Of a DNA stretch of 64,000 nucleotides, positions 32,937-45,864 are shown one piece after another. The translations under genes were made by a program, and so were the position numbers. The DNA comes from Fulvia fulva (Eukaryota; Ascomycota; Dothideomycetes; Mycosphaerellales; Mycosphaerellaceae). The stretch's first letter is position 1. Each line of letters opens with the position of its first letter. The stretch covers positions 4,588,001 to 4,652,000 of the forward strand of contig NC_063015.1 in assembly GCF_020509005.1 (NCBI RefSeq). The letters are read 5' to 3'. The notes beneath the pieces were generated by a model that worked only from the letters and a program-made list of their open reading frames with translations, did no database searches and was not told the DNA's origin.

Positions 32937-34879
32937 GCCTCAAGTGGACGTGTAGCCAACTCTGGCGTGCGAACGACGTGAGCACTCTACCCGCCTCGAA
33001 CATCAATGCTACTGTATCGTCGAGGAAACAAATCATTTCCCTTAGCCAATGCACCACACAGTACGAAACCACCACAACGAACGTCAAGCAATCGGGAGCA
33101 CAAAGCGGCTACCATGTGCACACACCGAGCTTTCGGAGCTTGTCGAGCACGCCGTGTCGCAGGACTTGACCAGTGCATTAGGAAAGATTGTTCCCGGCGA
33201 TGATCTGTACGATGAAAGTGTCGTGGGACGTGGCTTCCCGCTGTGTAGCATCAGCACATGTGTCACTGGGCCGGCGGAACATGATGCGACGGTAGCTTGG
33301 AAGGTGTGCAGCCGTTGCTTCGGGACATTTGGAAGGCTGCGTGCAGCCGCATGCGACGTTCTGGTAGGTGTTGGGAGAGGTGTGCAATTGCCGGTACTAG
33401 GGTTGCTTGGGGTTGAGGTAGTGTGCTAAGCAAAGTGGTGGGACGACGATGACATGATCAGATTGGCAGATCGATGCGTCAATACCTCACGAAAGTATTG
33501 ATGAGGATGTAGAAATATGGTGAGGTGTTGCAAGGACTACGAGCTGACTTGCAGAGTCTGATAATCACGTCTCGTCCCGAATGCACGGCTTCCAACACAC
33601 CTTCTCAACAGTATCGACACAAGCACACTGCATTTACCTGGTCTCCTCCGAAGAGACCATCTTCCAGACCCACCAACACAACACACACACGGCACATACT
33701 CAACCCCAGACCAGGCCCAGAGCCGAGACCTCAATGGCCACATGGCTTTCCTGCAGCACATGGCGCCTTTATCCATCGATCCACCGATCAAAGCCAGCAC
33801 GGCACATACAAATACACGAGGTCATCAAAGCCGACAAACCCCCAACAGACCATCAAGACATGACGTTTCGTGTCAAGAAGGCTGAAGTCTGGAGCACGTC
33901 AAGCCTGCTATGCGGTGGCGTTGGGTCTAGAATCAGCCTGCCTGCAAGACATGGCATCTCCATTGTTGCCATCTACCAGCGACTAGACCACACACCTTCT
34001 GTACGAGATTCGATCCGTACTCATCAAGCGACTGTGTTGCAAAGCGAAAGGGTCGAGGAGTGGACGGCACGATATCCTGCATCCTCTGGCCATGCCTGAG
34101 AAGCGCATGTTCCATACGCCATAACCACCTGCAGGCTCTTTGGCTCTCGAAGGCGAAGATACCACTACATCCGGCTACCCAGCCAGTAATCATATCGGCC
34201 ATATCATGGCCATCATGATGAGGCCCTGAAGGTAGTTGGTTCTGCCTCGTGCCCACAATATCCTCGATCGATACCGTTTGACAACTCTTCTTCAGCCTCA
34301 ATGATCCCGTCTCGACATGGTGGAATGCAATGCGACTACTTGATCGTTCCGAGGCAATGTGTTGCCGTGAGATAGACGATTGCACCTAAGATCACGAGAG
34401 CTCCGCAACATCGACCAGGCTCTTCCTTTGGTCAGGTCAACGGTTTGCCAGTTTCCTATCCATGTACGCTTTGCTTCGACCGTGATCGTTGCCACGACCA
34501 TTATCGTTGCCAGGGCATACGTTGGTTCAACGTTGATCGTCTGTTGCGCTATCAATGACCACATCTGCTTGTTGCTGATTCAAGACCTCACCATGAGTTC
34601 ATTGCATGGCTCACAGGAACGTAGAAGGGGAAAAAGACGACCTACTAACAAATCATCACCCTCAACATCGTTCACCGATCCATACATGCGACAAAAGGAT
34701 ATACAATCAAATCCTTTGCAACAGTTCACTCCACCTCCAATTGTGACCGATATGGTCGTGGTATCGTGCAATTCGCGCAATAAATCAAAAGTGCCCCCAG
34801 GTCCAAGAAGCTGTGCCTCCAGCTCTCAAGCTAAAAGGCCATGCCGAATACCCTACACCTCAAAACGCCATAATCATTG
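32937..34879. other. intergenic, no gene recognised
   Basis: About 1.9 kb with short overlapping frames on both strands. A plus-strand frame at 33049-33429 has plausible composition in its middle but no start, splice or family support. Confidence 0.4.
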
Positions 34880-37467
34880 TTACCTCTCATACCTCGGCAG
34901 TTCCGAACTCGCCGACGCATCAGCATGGCTGTCATGTGAAAGTCCATACAGCTCTTCATTCTCATCAAGCACGGGCGCTGAAGGTGCGTGAACACCTGAG
35001 GGTCCCGCTTCTTCAGTATCATCATTCGGTGGTGCTGACGCTTCCATCTGAAGATTTCTCCTCTCTAGTTCTCGCTTGTCGTCAGTCGGTGGTAATGTCC
35101 TCGATGGTATTGGTGTCAGCGCGCCGCCATCTCGTGGCTCGTAAGCCGGCGTACTCGGCAGATATGATTGACCTTCCCGCTCCTCATACACCGGTGTCCT
35201 GGGTAAGGGTATGCTGCTGGCATAGTCAAGAGGAGTGAAGGAAGTGCCGATCGCGGATGAGCTAACCATCGCAGTTGGGGGATGGAGCGTGAATGCAGGA
35301 GGCGCGATCGCGGCCGCAAAGCTTCCATTCGGTTGCTCATCTGGTAGGTACGGTGCACTTGGAGCAGCGCCCGCACTTGCTTGGCCATCAGCGTCAGGTG
35401 GCTGACTAGGCAAAAGTCGCTGCTCGGCACGGTGCACACGTTCTTTCTCCGTCAGCTGTGATTCGTCCTCAGGGGCCGGTATGGGTATCGGTGGAGGTGC
35501 AATGTATGCAGGCGATGCGTATTCGTTGTAGTCATGATAGCCGTTGCCGTTCGTCATCGGATGATGGTAACCATTTTCATGGACCTGATATCCCTGTCGT
35601 GTAGAGGGGTGATATTGGTGATGATAATGGTAAAAATGTGGGTCGTAACCCTGATCATAGCCATACCAGTCGTTAGCATACTGAGCGTGATCTCCATTCC
35701 GGTCAGCACCCGGTTGTGCATCCTGTTGAGCCGGCATACTGGCCGGGAGCCGCTGGGTTGATTGGGTTGAAGTGTCCGCGACGGGCTCCGCCCTTTGCTT
35801 GCCTTTGTTGCGATTGCGCTCAGTGTCTCTCGTTCCAACGACGACCTCAAACGTACACGATACAACGCCCTTGTCACGTCGCAAGCCGGCGGTGTCGATC
35901 AACGGAGTTCCAGAACCAGTGTATGCGGTTCGTTCTCGCTCGACACCAGGGGTCGTGGGGCCTTGTATCAAAGTATTGGCCAAGCCGCCAAGATTGCCCA
36001 AGTTGCGGTCTTGAGTAGAAAGCTTGCCTTGAATGTCAATTACGACTTCAATGTAGTACCGAAAGCTGATCATGGCTCCTGGTACCGTTGATATCGTCGG
36101 GAACTCCTCCGCATCCACATGTACTTTACCAGTGACTTCCGCCGTCAACGAGTTTGGATCCACGATGAGAGGCACAACAGTCTGAGACAAGTCCTTCCGA
36201 AACATGTGACTTGATCCCGCTCCAGACAAGGATAATCCGCCAAGACCTGTAGCTGATTTCGGGTAATAATCTTCGTATCTGGCTTCCTTGCCTTTCTCGG
36301 TGGGACCCAGTGGAATGGAAGGATGCATGTCAACTCGAGCTTGCCGGTAAAGCGTGATGATCACACCATGCAAGCTCTTGACATGCTTGATGTGGTTGAC
36401 ATGTACTTTGACAGGAATGTGATCCCCGCGAAGGCAGCCTCCTTTCATTGATTCAACCGTGGCGTTGATGGTCCGAGTAGTGACAGATGAGTTGCCGTTG
36501 GCGGTGGTCTGCCTGCTGACATCGCTCTGTCTCGGAGAAGTGGCATTGGACTCCTGGTGGGAGGGACGACCCTGACTGCCCGTGACCAAGCTATCGAAGC
36601 TCTGCTCGCTGGGTGAAGGACTCTGCAAGCTGCGCTCGCCGTTTGGGGCCACACTTGGCGATGATGAGGTCTGACTGTCTCGACGCTCGCTTGAGCCCAC
36701 TTTGGAGTCGCCTTTGCGACCTGTTCGATCGCTGTCGACCAGTCTCCTCGCTTGACCTTTGGCTTTGGTCCGGCGCGATATTGCTTCCAGCGTGATCGTC
36801 CTCGCCTTGGGTGGGAGTAGTGATGAGATGTCTATGCTTTCCACGTAATAGACCTTGTGGTCGCACTGAATGGTGGGCGAGATAGTGGTGGGTCTCGTAA
36901 TGGTGGCCGTGATCATGTAGGATATAGTTCCTCGCTCAAACTGTGGAGGCTCGTCAGCGTGATTGGCGCGCGGCCTGGGGTTGGGGCGATAAGGCATACA
37001 GATATACTGCTGGGCAGATCGCGATCTGGAAACTCGAGGTTGAACTCGAACTGGTATGCTCCCTCGCCAAGCTTTCCATCTCCGCAAAGCACGACCTCGT
37101 CTTCGAACAGCGATGCGAAGCCATTGCCGAAGTACTCGCCTGTCCTGCTGCCTCTGCCCGTTCCGACCTGTGTACTGTTCGCGCGATAGCCATCGGCGGG
37201 CGGACAGCCCGGATTCTTGTACACCTGCACATAGCCGTGCAGACAGACCACCACGTGCGTCACGCGTATCGGTTTCGCGACTCGCAGATGTACGGCGCCC
37301 GAGACTGTTTCGCCCGGGCCGTACTGTTTGTGGACGTCGGGGATCTGGACGTAGAAATCGGTGACGTTGCGCGTCTTGCTGGCGAAGGGCGATGTGATGC
37401 GCGAGAGCAGGCGTCGTCCGGAGCGCGGCGTCGAGGATACGGAAGGAGAGCGTTCAGTCTGCGGCAT
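34880..37467 (-). CDS. palF: pH-response arrestin-like protein PalF/RIM8
   Basis: Two exons, 37467-37000 and 36940-34880, encode 842 residues. The intron (36999-36941) has donor GTATGC, a CGCTGAC branch site and a CAG acceptor. PalF binds the cytosolic tail of the PalH receptor and is ubiquitinated to start ambient-pH signalling that ends in PacC processing. Family blocks are clear: SGRRLLSRITSPFASKTRNV, VTDFYVQIPD, GEYFGNGFASLFEDEVVLCG, SFERGTISYMITATITRPTT, and in the arrestin C-domain EDYYPKSATGLGGLSLSGAG, FRKDLSQTVVPLIVDP and STVPGAMISFRYYIEVVID. The last 330 residues are long, tyrosine- and proline-rich and disordered, and end in an acidic stretch, as in other PalF proteins. Confidence 0.93.
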
Positions 37468-39448
37468 TCTACCACCGCAGTCGCAATCGCGGTGTGGCCT
37501 ACCGGTGCGGCGGCCTGAGAGGCAGTGGGCCGACGGGCGGCGACATGCGCGTTGGCAGGTGTCGGTATGCGATCCTGCGCGCGTGCAGAGTCGAGTGAAT
37601 GTTACGATGCCAAGGCGATGGTCGAGTGGGAGGCGTGGTGGTGGTGCTCACCTGGTGGTGGTGGGCTGGGAGGCGAGAGTGCGCTCGTAGCAGGTCTGGG
37701 CCGAGGGGACAACGCGCTATCCAAAGCATCGTTAGTAGTGTGCTCGCGCTTGGTGGAGCGGCCGCTGGAGCCCGAGTGAATGCTCTTCAGCTGCGACGTG
37801 CAGTCAGGACGAAGTGGAGGGTGTAAGAGGGCCGGCCGTCGCAGCTCGATTGGGGCTGTGCAGAGACACATGCACTTGATGCAATGACGTGGAGCATCAT
37901 GCCCGTTGCAGCGTGTACATTGGATGTACATGTGCTGCTCGTCGTCCATGTCCTTCGCGCGGCAACAGGGTGCGGCCGCCCAGCTCCACTACATGTATGC
38001 CCACACATGGCATGTAGCGGATGGCGCATCGATTGCAATGGTCGAGATAGGCGTGACACGCTGGAGTTACTCACCAATCTCGTCATGAACCAGGCCAAGA
38101 GTGCCAAGTCAGTCTTACGCAGCTCTTCTGCTCTGCTGCAGTCGCCCTTCACCTTTCACATCCGGCTTTACCCTTTACCCTAACAAGTCTCTTCGAATGC
38201 TATAGAAGGATGTGCTCTGTTCCCGCCCGCGAGTACTCTTAGCCAGGCGGAGACTCGCTCCGCTGTTGGTGGACGTCGGCCGTAGAGTGTCGTCAATCGA
38301 TGACACGAGAAATAGAACAGCACAAGAGAATCGACAAGCTTTACATTCTACCGGGGACAGGGGCATGAGGGGTTAGGTCTTGTAAGACAGAGCTAGCCGG
38401 CTCTGAAACCTGGTACATACTGTACTGCAAGTGTGATCCACCCTCTCTCTCATGCCTCTGATGCCTCTCTACTCCCGGTAGAAACCATGCCCGACCTTTG
38501 GACCATCATACGCAACGTGCCATCATGCGACACAACGCAGCGGTCGCGCGCCGAGCAGGCAACTGCAACACAAGTGGCGTGGCACTGGCATCAAGACTCC
38601 CTTGAAGCTTTCATTCAAGCTTACAATATTGAGTGCCCTGCAGCCTGTTCTTGTTGGCGTAGCGCCGGATGCCTTCGCTTCCACGCGCCCGTACATTGTT
38701 CTTAATGATTGCGACATCAACACGAGTCAGCACTCCGTCGAGGATGGGCTCGAGTCTTCTTCGTCGGCCCGCTGCTGTCGACATCCTCTAGCTTGTTATC
38801 TGCTCAAATCCCGGCAAGCACCTCGACTGAGCACCACTCCTTTGCAGTTCTACAGGTCTTTGGCAGCCTCATACTGTACCAGCTTGCATTCAAGGCGCGC
38901 GGTGGATCAGAGACTGGGGTGAGGCAAGGATTAAAGCCAATCTTGCATTGCGCTTGACCTCGTACACTAAACGGAACTATTTGGCGGTGGATTTCTAATG
39001 GGACAGCACTTGCATCGACAGTCCACGTTTCTGATCTCAGTCTGCTTCCGAATTGCCTCTGACACAGATGGTCAGGACGCTTACAAATGGCAAATGGCAA
39101 TCTCTTGCGAAGCTCAGGCAAGGACATGGCATATCTTCGTTTACAGGACTATGCTGCTCCACTACACTCCACGACCAGAATATCCTGTGTGAACCATTCC
39201 ACGTTCTTAACGCGTGCTCCCACAACGCGTAGTAGAAGCATACCAGGCAGCTCCAAGAAGCCGACTGCGGAGAGCTTCAAATGAGGGGCATATTGCAGCA
39301 TTGCCTCATCAATCATCAACCACGCGTAGCTCATGTCGTGCTCGGCTCCTCGCGACACATCTGCTTAGAAATTCGTCATCAAGGTAAACATATACATCAA
39401 GCTGACTACCTCCATTTCTATCATCACCTAAACACACAGAAAGCAATC
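37468..39448. promoter_or_regulatory. divergent intergenic between palF and glutathione transferase
   Basis: About 2 kb that should hold both promoters. Short frames on both strands lack support. Confidence 0.4.
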
Positions 39449-40421
39449 ATGTCGAACAACTTCTACCTCCAGGGCACTCCCGATGATGTCAAGAATGCTA
39501 AGGCACTGCATTTGATTACGCAGAACACGCCTGTAAGCAGGATCACCCATAGAGGGAGTTTCTGAGTGATATCTTGGATACTCATGGCTTCTGCCCTTCG
39601 AACAACAATGTACCAAGGCTAACGCACCCACCTCTAGAACGGACAGGCGGTCCAAGTCTTTTTGGAGGAACTGAAAGATGCCTATGGCACCGAATGGACC
39701 ACCACCCTGATCGACATCAGCACGAACGAGCAGAAGAAGGACTGGTTCCTGAAGCTTGACCCGAATGGTAGATACATGTGTACTCCGTCACACAATCCAC
39801 GATCAACTACCAACGAGTGTGAACTTCAGGCCGCATCCCCGTCCTCGTCGACAACACCCAATCCCCTCCCTTCACCGTCCACGAGACCTCCGCCGAACTC
39901 TTCTACCTCCTCAAATTCGCCGACAAGCAAGACAAGTTCGGCTTCAGCGATGACTTGGAGCGTAACCAAGCCTTACAGTGGACCTTCTTCTGGCATGGCT
40001 CTGGGGCTCCTTATCAAGGACGTAAGTCTCAAAACACTTCGATGAGATTCCCGCCTCGAGTGAGTGAATTTGGCTGATGTGACATCTTCCAGAGGTGAAC
40101 CACTTCACCCGCGTCGCCCCCGAAAAGATCGAATACGCCATCAATCGGTTTAAGAATGAGACCTTGCGAGTCTTTGGCGTGTTGGAGATTCACTTGAGCG
40201 GAAAGTATACCGGTGAGGTCAAGGAGTACTTAGCTGGGAATGGAAAGGGAAAGTATAGCGTTGCTGATATCAAGACGTGGCCATGGGTGAAGAACTGGGA
40301 GAGGAGTGGCTTCACGAAGGAACAGGTGCAGGATTTCCCGCATTTGTTGAGGTGGATTGATCGTATTGCGGAGAGGCCTGCGGTGCAGAGGGGAATTGGG
40401 GAGGGGTATGTTAAGAAGTAG
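39449..40421 (+). CDS. Ure2-like glutathione S-transferase
   Basis: Four exons, 39449-39532, 39638-39767, 39830-40021 and 40093-40421, encode 244 residues. The introns start GTAAGC, GTAGAT and GTAAGT. Splicing rebuilds a full thioredoxin-like N-domain (NGQAVQVFLEEL, then DPNGRIPVLVDN, then HETSAELFYLL) and helical C-domain (NQALQWTFFWHGSGAPYQGQ; YSVADIKTWPWVKNWERSGF). These are marks of the fungal Ure2/GST group, which conjugates or reduces with glutathione in the cytosol. The usual FES before the helix is HET here. Its substrate cannot be told from sequence. Confidence 0.9.
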
Positions 40422-40779
40422 GTCCAGGTGTAGATCGAGAGATGAGTCTTGGTGAGAGAATACAGGCCAACGTGATATACAGAGCGAAGCTTTGAGCTGT
40501 GGAGTGCAGTTCGCATCGTGGATCGGGACTGGAAGGGTGAAACGTAACAGAAGGCTTTCGATAGCGTTCTTCTAAGCTACGAGGAGACACTGTAGCTATG
40601 AAAGCTGTGCACTTCGCTTCGCCTGTCATTCGGGTGTTGTGTCACAGCCGCGCTGGTTGCTTTTCCGCTGGCTCTGTGGCTGGTCGAGCATACGGCGAAC
40701 GAGCTGTCGCTGTCTACCAACAGCTGCGATGGTGCCGTCGTCCAGCACATGCATCCTCTTGCTTGGCCCATCCTGTATC
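40422..40779. other. convergent intergenic
   Basis: 3' flanks of the glutathione transferase and of the E2-E3 fusion gene. No feature recognised. Confidence 0.5.
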
Positions 40780-43700
40780 TTACTCCCCGATCAGCTCCCG
40801 GCGCCACTGAGCCGCAGTCTTGCTAGCGTGACGACGGCAGAACTCCTGAACCTCCTCATTGTACTCCAGCTGATCATGGTGGTACCCAAGCGTGGCAGTA
40901 GTACTGATCGAATCACTGATCTCTGCCTGGAGCATGAGACCGTAGACAGTGTCGAGCACAGTGGTGAGGGAAACGTCAGAGGTCCAGTCTCGAGACAACA
41001 GCGCATGGCAGACCCGACCATGAGCATTGATGTTCGGATGCTTGATCTTGGTCACGAAGCGCACCTCACATGGATGAGTCGGAAAGCTCTCGCCCATGGA
41101 GAGATAGAGCAGGAATGTGCCTTCGGAGTATGGTGTGCCTTCTGGTCCTGACAGAAAGATTTTCCAGAAAGACATGTCGGACTCGCTGACGTACACATCG
41201 TAGCCTCTATCGGCGCTCACTGTGAGTATGCGATTGATCTCAGACATGATCCGGTTTGTGCGGAGGTTGGTACGGCTCCCGCTCGGCTGCGAGGAAGACG
41301 TCGAGCGACGAGCGTGCATCGTAGTGAGTTGTACGAACGAGTCGCTGAGGTTGGGGTGCACTTTGCCTGCAGGGTAGTCGTTGGCGGTTGCTGGAGTGAT
41401 GGTGACCTGGTAGCGAGCGTTCGCAAATCTGGAGGTGTATTGGACCTTGGTGCGTGGAATGCTTGGAGGCAGGACGATCGGGGGACGCTGGGCCAGCGCG
41501 AGTACAGGCTCGAGTTCGCAGATCATCATTGCGCTCTCCAGTGACATTGGGTGGAATCTGTAGCAGCCTATGAAACAAAAGGGTGTTAGCTATACTCAAA
41601 ATCCAGTACAGCACCTCGGTGGGCGATGCCGAGTAGGGGAAGACATGCGTCTAAACGCCTGCCGACTTCAGTACGTACCTAATTGAGACGAAAGCGTCCG
41701 CAGGTCGAGGTTGTCGTCGCCACCAAGAGAGATGGAGTCGACAGCAATGTCGTTCTGCATCATCGCGAAAGCGACATCGTGCGCCTGGTTGGACGTGGAC
41801 TTGGTATCTTCTCCGTCAGAGAGGACGATAATGCGCTTCTTGGCGTTTGGGTATCGGCTGGCATATTGCTGGATCTGGTCGCGGCCAAGTGCCAGAGCGT
41901 CCCACAAGGCCGTGTCACCTGATGCATGGAGCCGTGACACTGCTTTGCGGAAGTTCTCAAGCACGTGGCTGATTGGCTGAGCAACAGTGGCTGTCTCTGC
42001 GAATGATATCAATCCGCAGTGGGAGTTGAAGTTGTAGGCGATCAGTCGATTGATCAGAGCCTCGAACATTTGCTTGAGCACATCCAGTCGGGTGAGCTTG
42101 ACAGACTCTTTCTTTTGAGTCTTCGCCCACACTTCATTAATCTTGACCTTCAAGACCAGTGGTTGCTGTGACTCGGGCCGCGTAAAGAGTAAATTTGATG
42201 TGTCGTCTTGACAATAGACTGGCTCTGCTGTCAGGCGACCGAAACAGTGCTCTGGTGTCAAGAGGTCAGCTAGAGAGCAGCTTGCGTCGCGCGGAGTACC
42301 CGAGAGCAGGCCGTCTCCGCTTGATTCCATGTCTGTCCATACTTGTCTCTCCTTCACTGTTGGCGAGCTGTTGTTGGCAAATTGGTAGCGCCAGTAGCGC
42401 CACATGATCGACTCCAGTGTGCAAGTCGTGTCTTTGCCGATCCAGTAAGAGAAGCGCATCTGCGTAGAGTTGTCGTAGACCTTGATGAGCACCATCTCAG
42501 CGGATGCTGTAGCCATGGCACTGCCGGAGCCCGACACACCAAGATCAGCCTCGTCTGCTATGCGGATTGTGATTCGGTCTCCACTCTTGACGCCTCTCGA
42601 ATCGGCCGTCGTCAACGACGGCAGCAGCCTGTCTCCGTTGGCACGGACTAGCTGGAATATCTGAACACGGGCTTTCAACCCACGGAAAGCAACCTGGTAC
42701 AGCTCGTTGATGGACCACGATTTCGGAATGGTGCGTGAGAAAGAGCCATCTCGACTGACGAAGGTGAGCTTCAGAGACCCGAGTGTGAACTTTATCGCGT
42801 CCGGAGCGACGGGCACAGGCAGTATGTCCGTGGCATCGATCCAGTCTTGCGCCTTGTCGGAGACAGCTTCGTTCGCGGTGAGATGCGTATCTGCCAGTTC
42901 GAGGCCGTGCATGGGGCTTGATTTGCGCCCGACCGCGAACCATCGCTCGATTGCGGACCGAGAGTACGTATGACCATCGCTCGCCTTCACTGCTTCAGTG
43001 AGGAGGCCGTGAGAGATGGGACACATCAACTCGTCTGGCACCTCGGTCAGTGCTGTTGGCAGAGAAGTTAGCTGATGCGGCGACGATCCGGATGGGACCG
43101 CCTCCCCAATTGACCACTTCCACTTCCGAGAGATCTCTGGATCGGTCGATGCGCGGAACAGCAGGAAATCTACCAGACCATCTTCGTGAGTCCGCGAACC
43201 TGCGAAGAACATCGCCAATTTGTCTATAGCCGACTTCTGCGCGGCGAGGCTAAGCCGGCCGAAGTGGTGATTCTGTCGTGCCTCAAGATCGGTGTGGCTT
43301 TTCACGATCTTGCCAGAAAGAGAGACCCGGAGGAGTTCCAGTACCCGGGTAGCGACTGAGCGACGGCGAGCGCAGAAACTATGGCCACCATGTCCGAGAA
43401 GGACTCGTGATTTGACAATTGCTCTTTCATTTCGTCGAATGTTGCTTTGGCGTAGTGTTCGGGCTTTACGAGGGACTCCGCCGTAATCTAGTCAGGTGTC
43501 AGACATGCGGCATGAGCACGTGGCAGTGCGTCAGATGGAGTGGGAACACTAGAGCGAAGCGCGTCGTGCAATGCCTAGGCTCCGATATGTCGCCACCATC
43601 TGAGCTACTGCTCGATGTTTGGTGCTCTCCAATCACATACCTGATCAATCTCATCTGCAAAAGGCAGATCGTCATTGACTTCGTCGAAGTCTGTCTTGAG

Positions 43701-45864
43701 CCGCATGCTAGAACTGTGCTCGTTGTCAGTATCTACGCCAGATTGAACACATTTCTCGAATCTCCGGGACCTACCTTGTGTCCACGCAAAACATCAAGAT
43801 CTCGTCAGGCTGCTGAAGGCGCTTTACAGCGAGAGAACCTCCAAGCACGTCAAGCACGGCTGACCCATCATTGTGGTAGACCTGCAACAAAGGAGCCAGT
43901 ATCTGCTCGAGGACAGGTTCGTTGATGGTCTCCGATCCATGCTGTGGTCTGAAGATCTCGGAAGACTGCCCAGGCTCCGAGCATGGCAGCTGACCGGTGT
44001 AGACAGCTACGTGCGCGTTGCGGTCAAAGGTCAAGCATGGCGCAACAGCCGATGTTAGCGAGGATGGCATATAGACGCTGAGCTTGTTACGGCCGCAGAG
44101 CTCGGCCAGGTGATCCAGCTCGTGCAGTTCCGTTAGCTCGAAGGCTGAGCTTGCCACGCCCTGATCCGCATACTGATAATTGCCAGCCAACTTGAAAGTG
44201 GAGAACACGATAGCCTCTGTCGAGGTGCTACCGCCTGCCATCAGTGCAACGCGAACTTCGCGTGGTGCACTCTCGATTCTGCTCATGTAAGTCTGCATAT
44301 GCGAACTCGCAAGCACACCACGGCTATCGAAGGCATCGTAGAGATCCTTTTCAATGAGGCCAGTCTGGGTCCGAACCGCGTGAACGACTGCCTCGTTGGT
44401 CCGGTGGTCACGCAGGTCGATAGCCTCGAATGCCGACAGATATGGCATAGTATGGATGTCGACGGTATCCTCTGCCAGCTTCAGGCTTCGAGCTTTCTCA
44501 AGTATGAAGCCAAACAGGAGTCGGCTGCCCTCAAATACCCTGCTGTGGCCATGGCCCACGAGTTCCGTCGGCATGAAACCATCAAGCACCTCGAACAAAG
44601 ATCCCGACAGCGCAGCACATTCCACAGCACTTGGAGTCTTGCCTTGAGCCAGAATGTATAGTGTTCGTAGAGCGGGTGGGAAACGAGTGAGCAGGTCAAA
44701 GCAATGCAGCACAGCGTCTTTCTTTCTCTCGTCGTCACCCATGTCCTGGACTATCGAAGTGAAGACTCGCAGGCATGACAGGAATATGGCCATGCCACGG
44801 TCAGATTGCTTGATAGGTGGCTCCCAGCAGGCGCTAGCGCGGAATATGGTGCTCTTCCCAGTGATTGCAGATAATGTTGAATGAGACCGAGCGCGCTTGA
44901 CCGCATAGATGGTTACTCCGCCATCGAGAGCCAGCGCTTCAAGGCCAGATTCTGCGATCGTGGAAGCTGATACAGCACGGCCAATTGGCAGCTCAGAAGT
45001 GTGAAGATCCAGAACTCTACGAGAGACGGAGGTGTTGTTGTTGAATGTCACTCTTGCATGCGCAGGAACATGTCTGGCCTTGTCACACAGCGCGACTATC
45101 GGAGTCTTCTTGTACTGCACCAGGCCCTCGGATAGAGCTCGTACTTCTCCGTAGTTGGAGACTTTCTTGTCAGTGAGTATGCCCTCACCGAACGTAGTGC
45201 GTAGCAGACCAGCAAGACTCGCCTGAGTGGCTGCGCCGCTTATGTCGAGCTGGGCGACCTGCGACTTGCCATGAATGACAATGACTTGTGATGGTGGCGA
45301 GGGACCGTCTGCGAGTCGCTTGGCAAGTGTGCAATTGCACTCATTGTCGAGGTCTGTCTTTTCGAAGTTGTGCGGAAACTTTAGGTGATCTGCCACCAGT
45401 TCATGCAGCTTGTCGAGCGTGGCAGTCTTGGAGATGTGAATGACTGAAAGCGCGGAGAGGTCGTTCTTTGCCAGTTCAGGTGTCACGACCCGGATAGCAA
45501 GTTGGTCTTCACCGACGGTGGGTGGCGGTGCTGGATCGGTGGTGGCAGATGGCGCTACTGCTCCCTCCTCGACGGTGGCGTCCTGCTTGGACTGGAAGAC
45601 TGCGAAGAGCTTCTCGGACTTGGGATCTGTGATGACATCTTCCAGCAGATCTTCCGAGTCAATGATGGCGCCGGTATCGCTGTCTAGGTGGAGGGTGACA
45701 TGATGGTTGTCAGGCGCAAGCTCCAGTCCCTGTCTGGTGATGCGGCGGAAGAGCTCCTCGAGAAAGGCTGAGACGAGAGCGGAGGGCTCGAATGGGACCG
45801 CCAATACTGGCCGAGGCTGCTCAAGTGTCCCAGGCGAGACGATGGTGACTGTGTAGCGCAGCAT
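40780..45864 (-). CDS. U-box / split vWA / ubiquitin-conjugating (E2) fusion protein
   Basis: I predict five exons, 45864-43775, 43713-43641, 43487-43345, 43297-41679 and 41567-40780, joining in frame to 1,570 residues. Order: two possible ubiquitin-like folds and a helical region (1-690); first vWA strand with MIDAS motif at 695-699; U-box (854-923: EVPDELMCPISHGLL, GHTYSRSAIERW); one or two ubiquitin-like regions (about 936-1140); remaining vWA (about 1165-1330: SGDTALWDAL, IIVLSDGED); UBC domain (about 1412-1565) with HPN and catalytic C1495, eight residues past the asparagine as in active E2s. It thus unites E2 and U-box E3 functions. Donors are GTAGGT, GTATGT, GTACTG and GTACGT. The third intron (43344-43298) is weakest, with no clear branch site; without it the gene would split. 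The vWA halves on either side argue for one gene. It is divergent from GFA1. Confidence 0.78.

Noticed and set aside
33049..33429. A 126-codon plus-strand frame with some protein-like stretches
   Set aside because: Its reverse complement is equally open, and no start, splice or family match supports it.
41679..45864. Reading the fusion locus as two genes (N-terminal protein and U-box/vWA/UBC protein)
   Set aside because: The second part has no ATG near its start, and the vWA motif residues are divided between the two parts, so one gene explains the sequence better.
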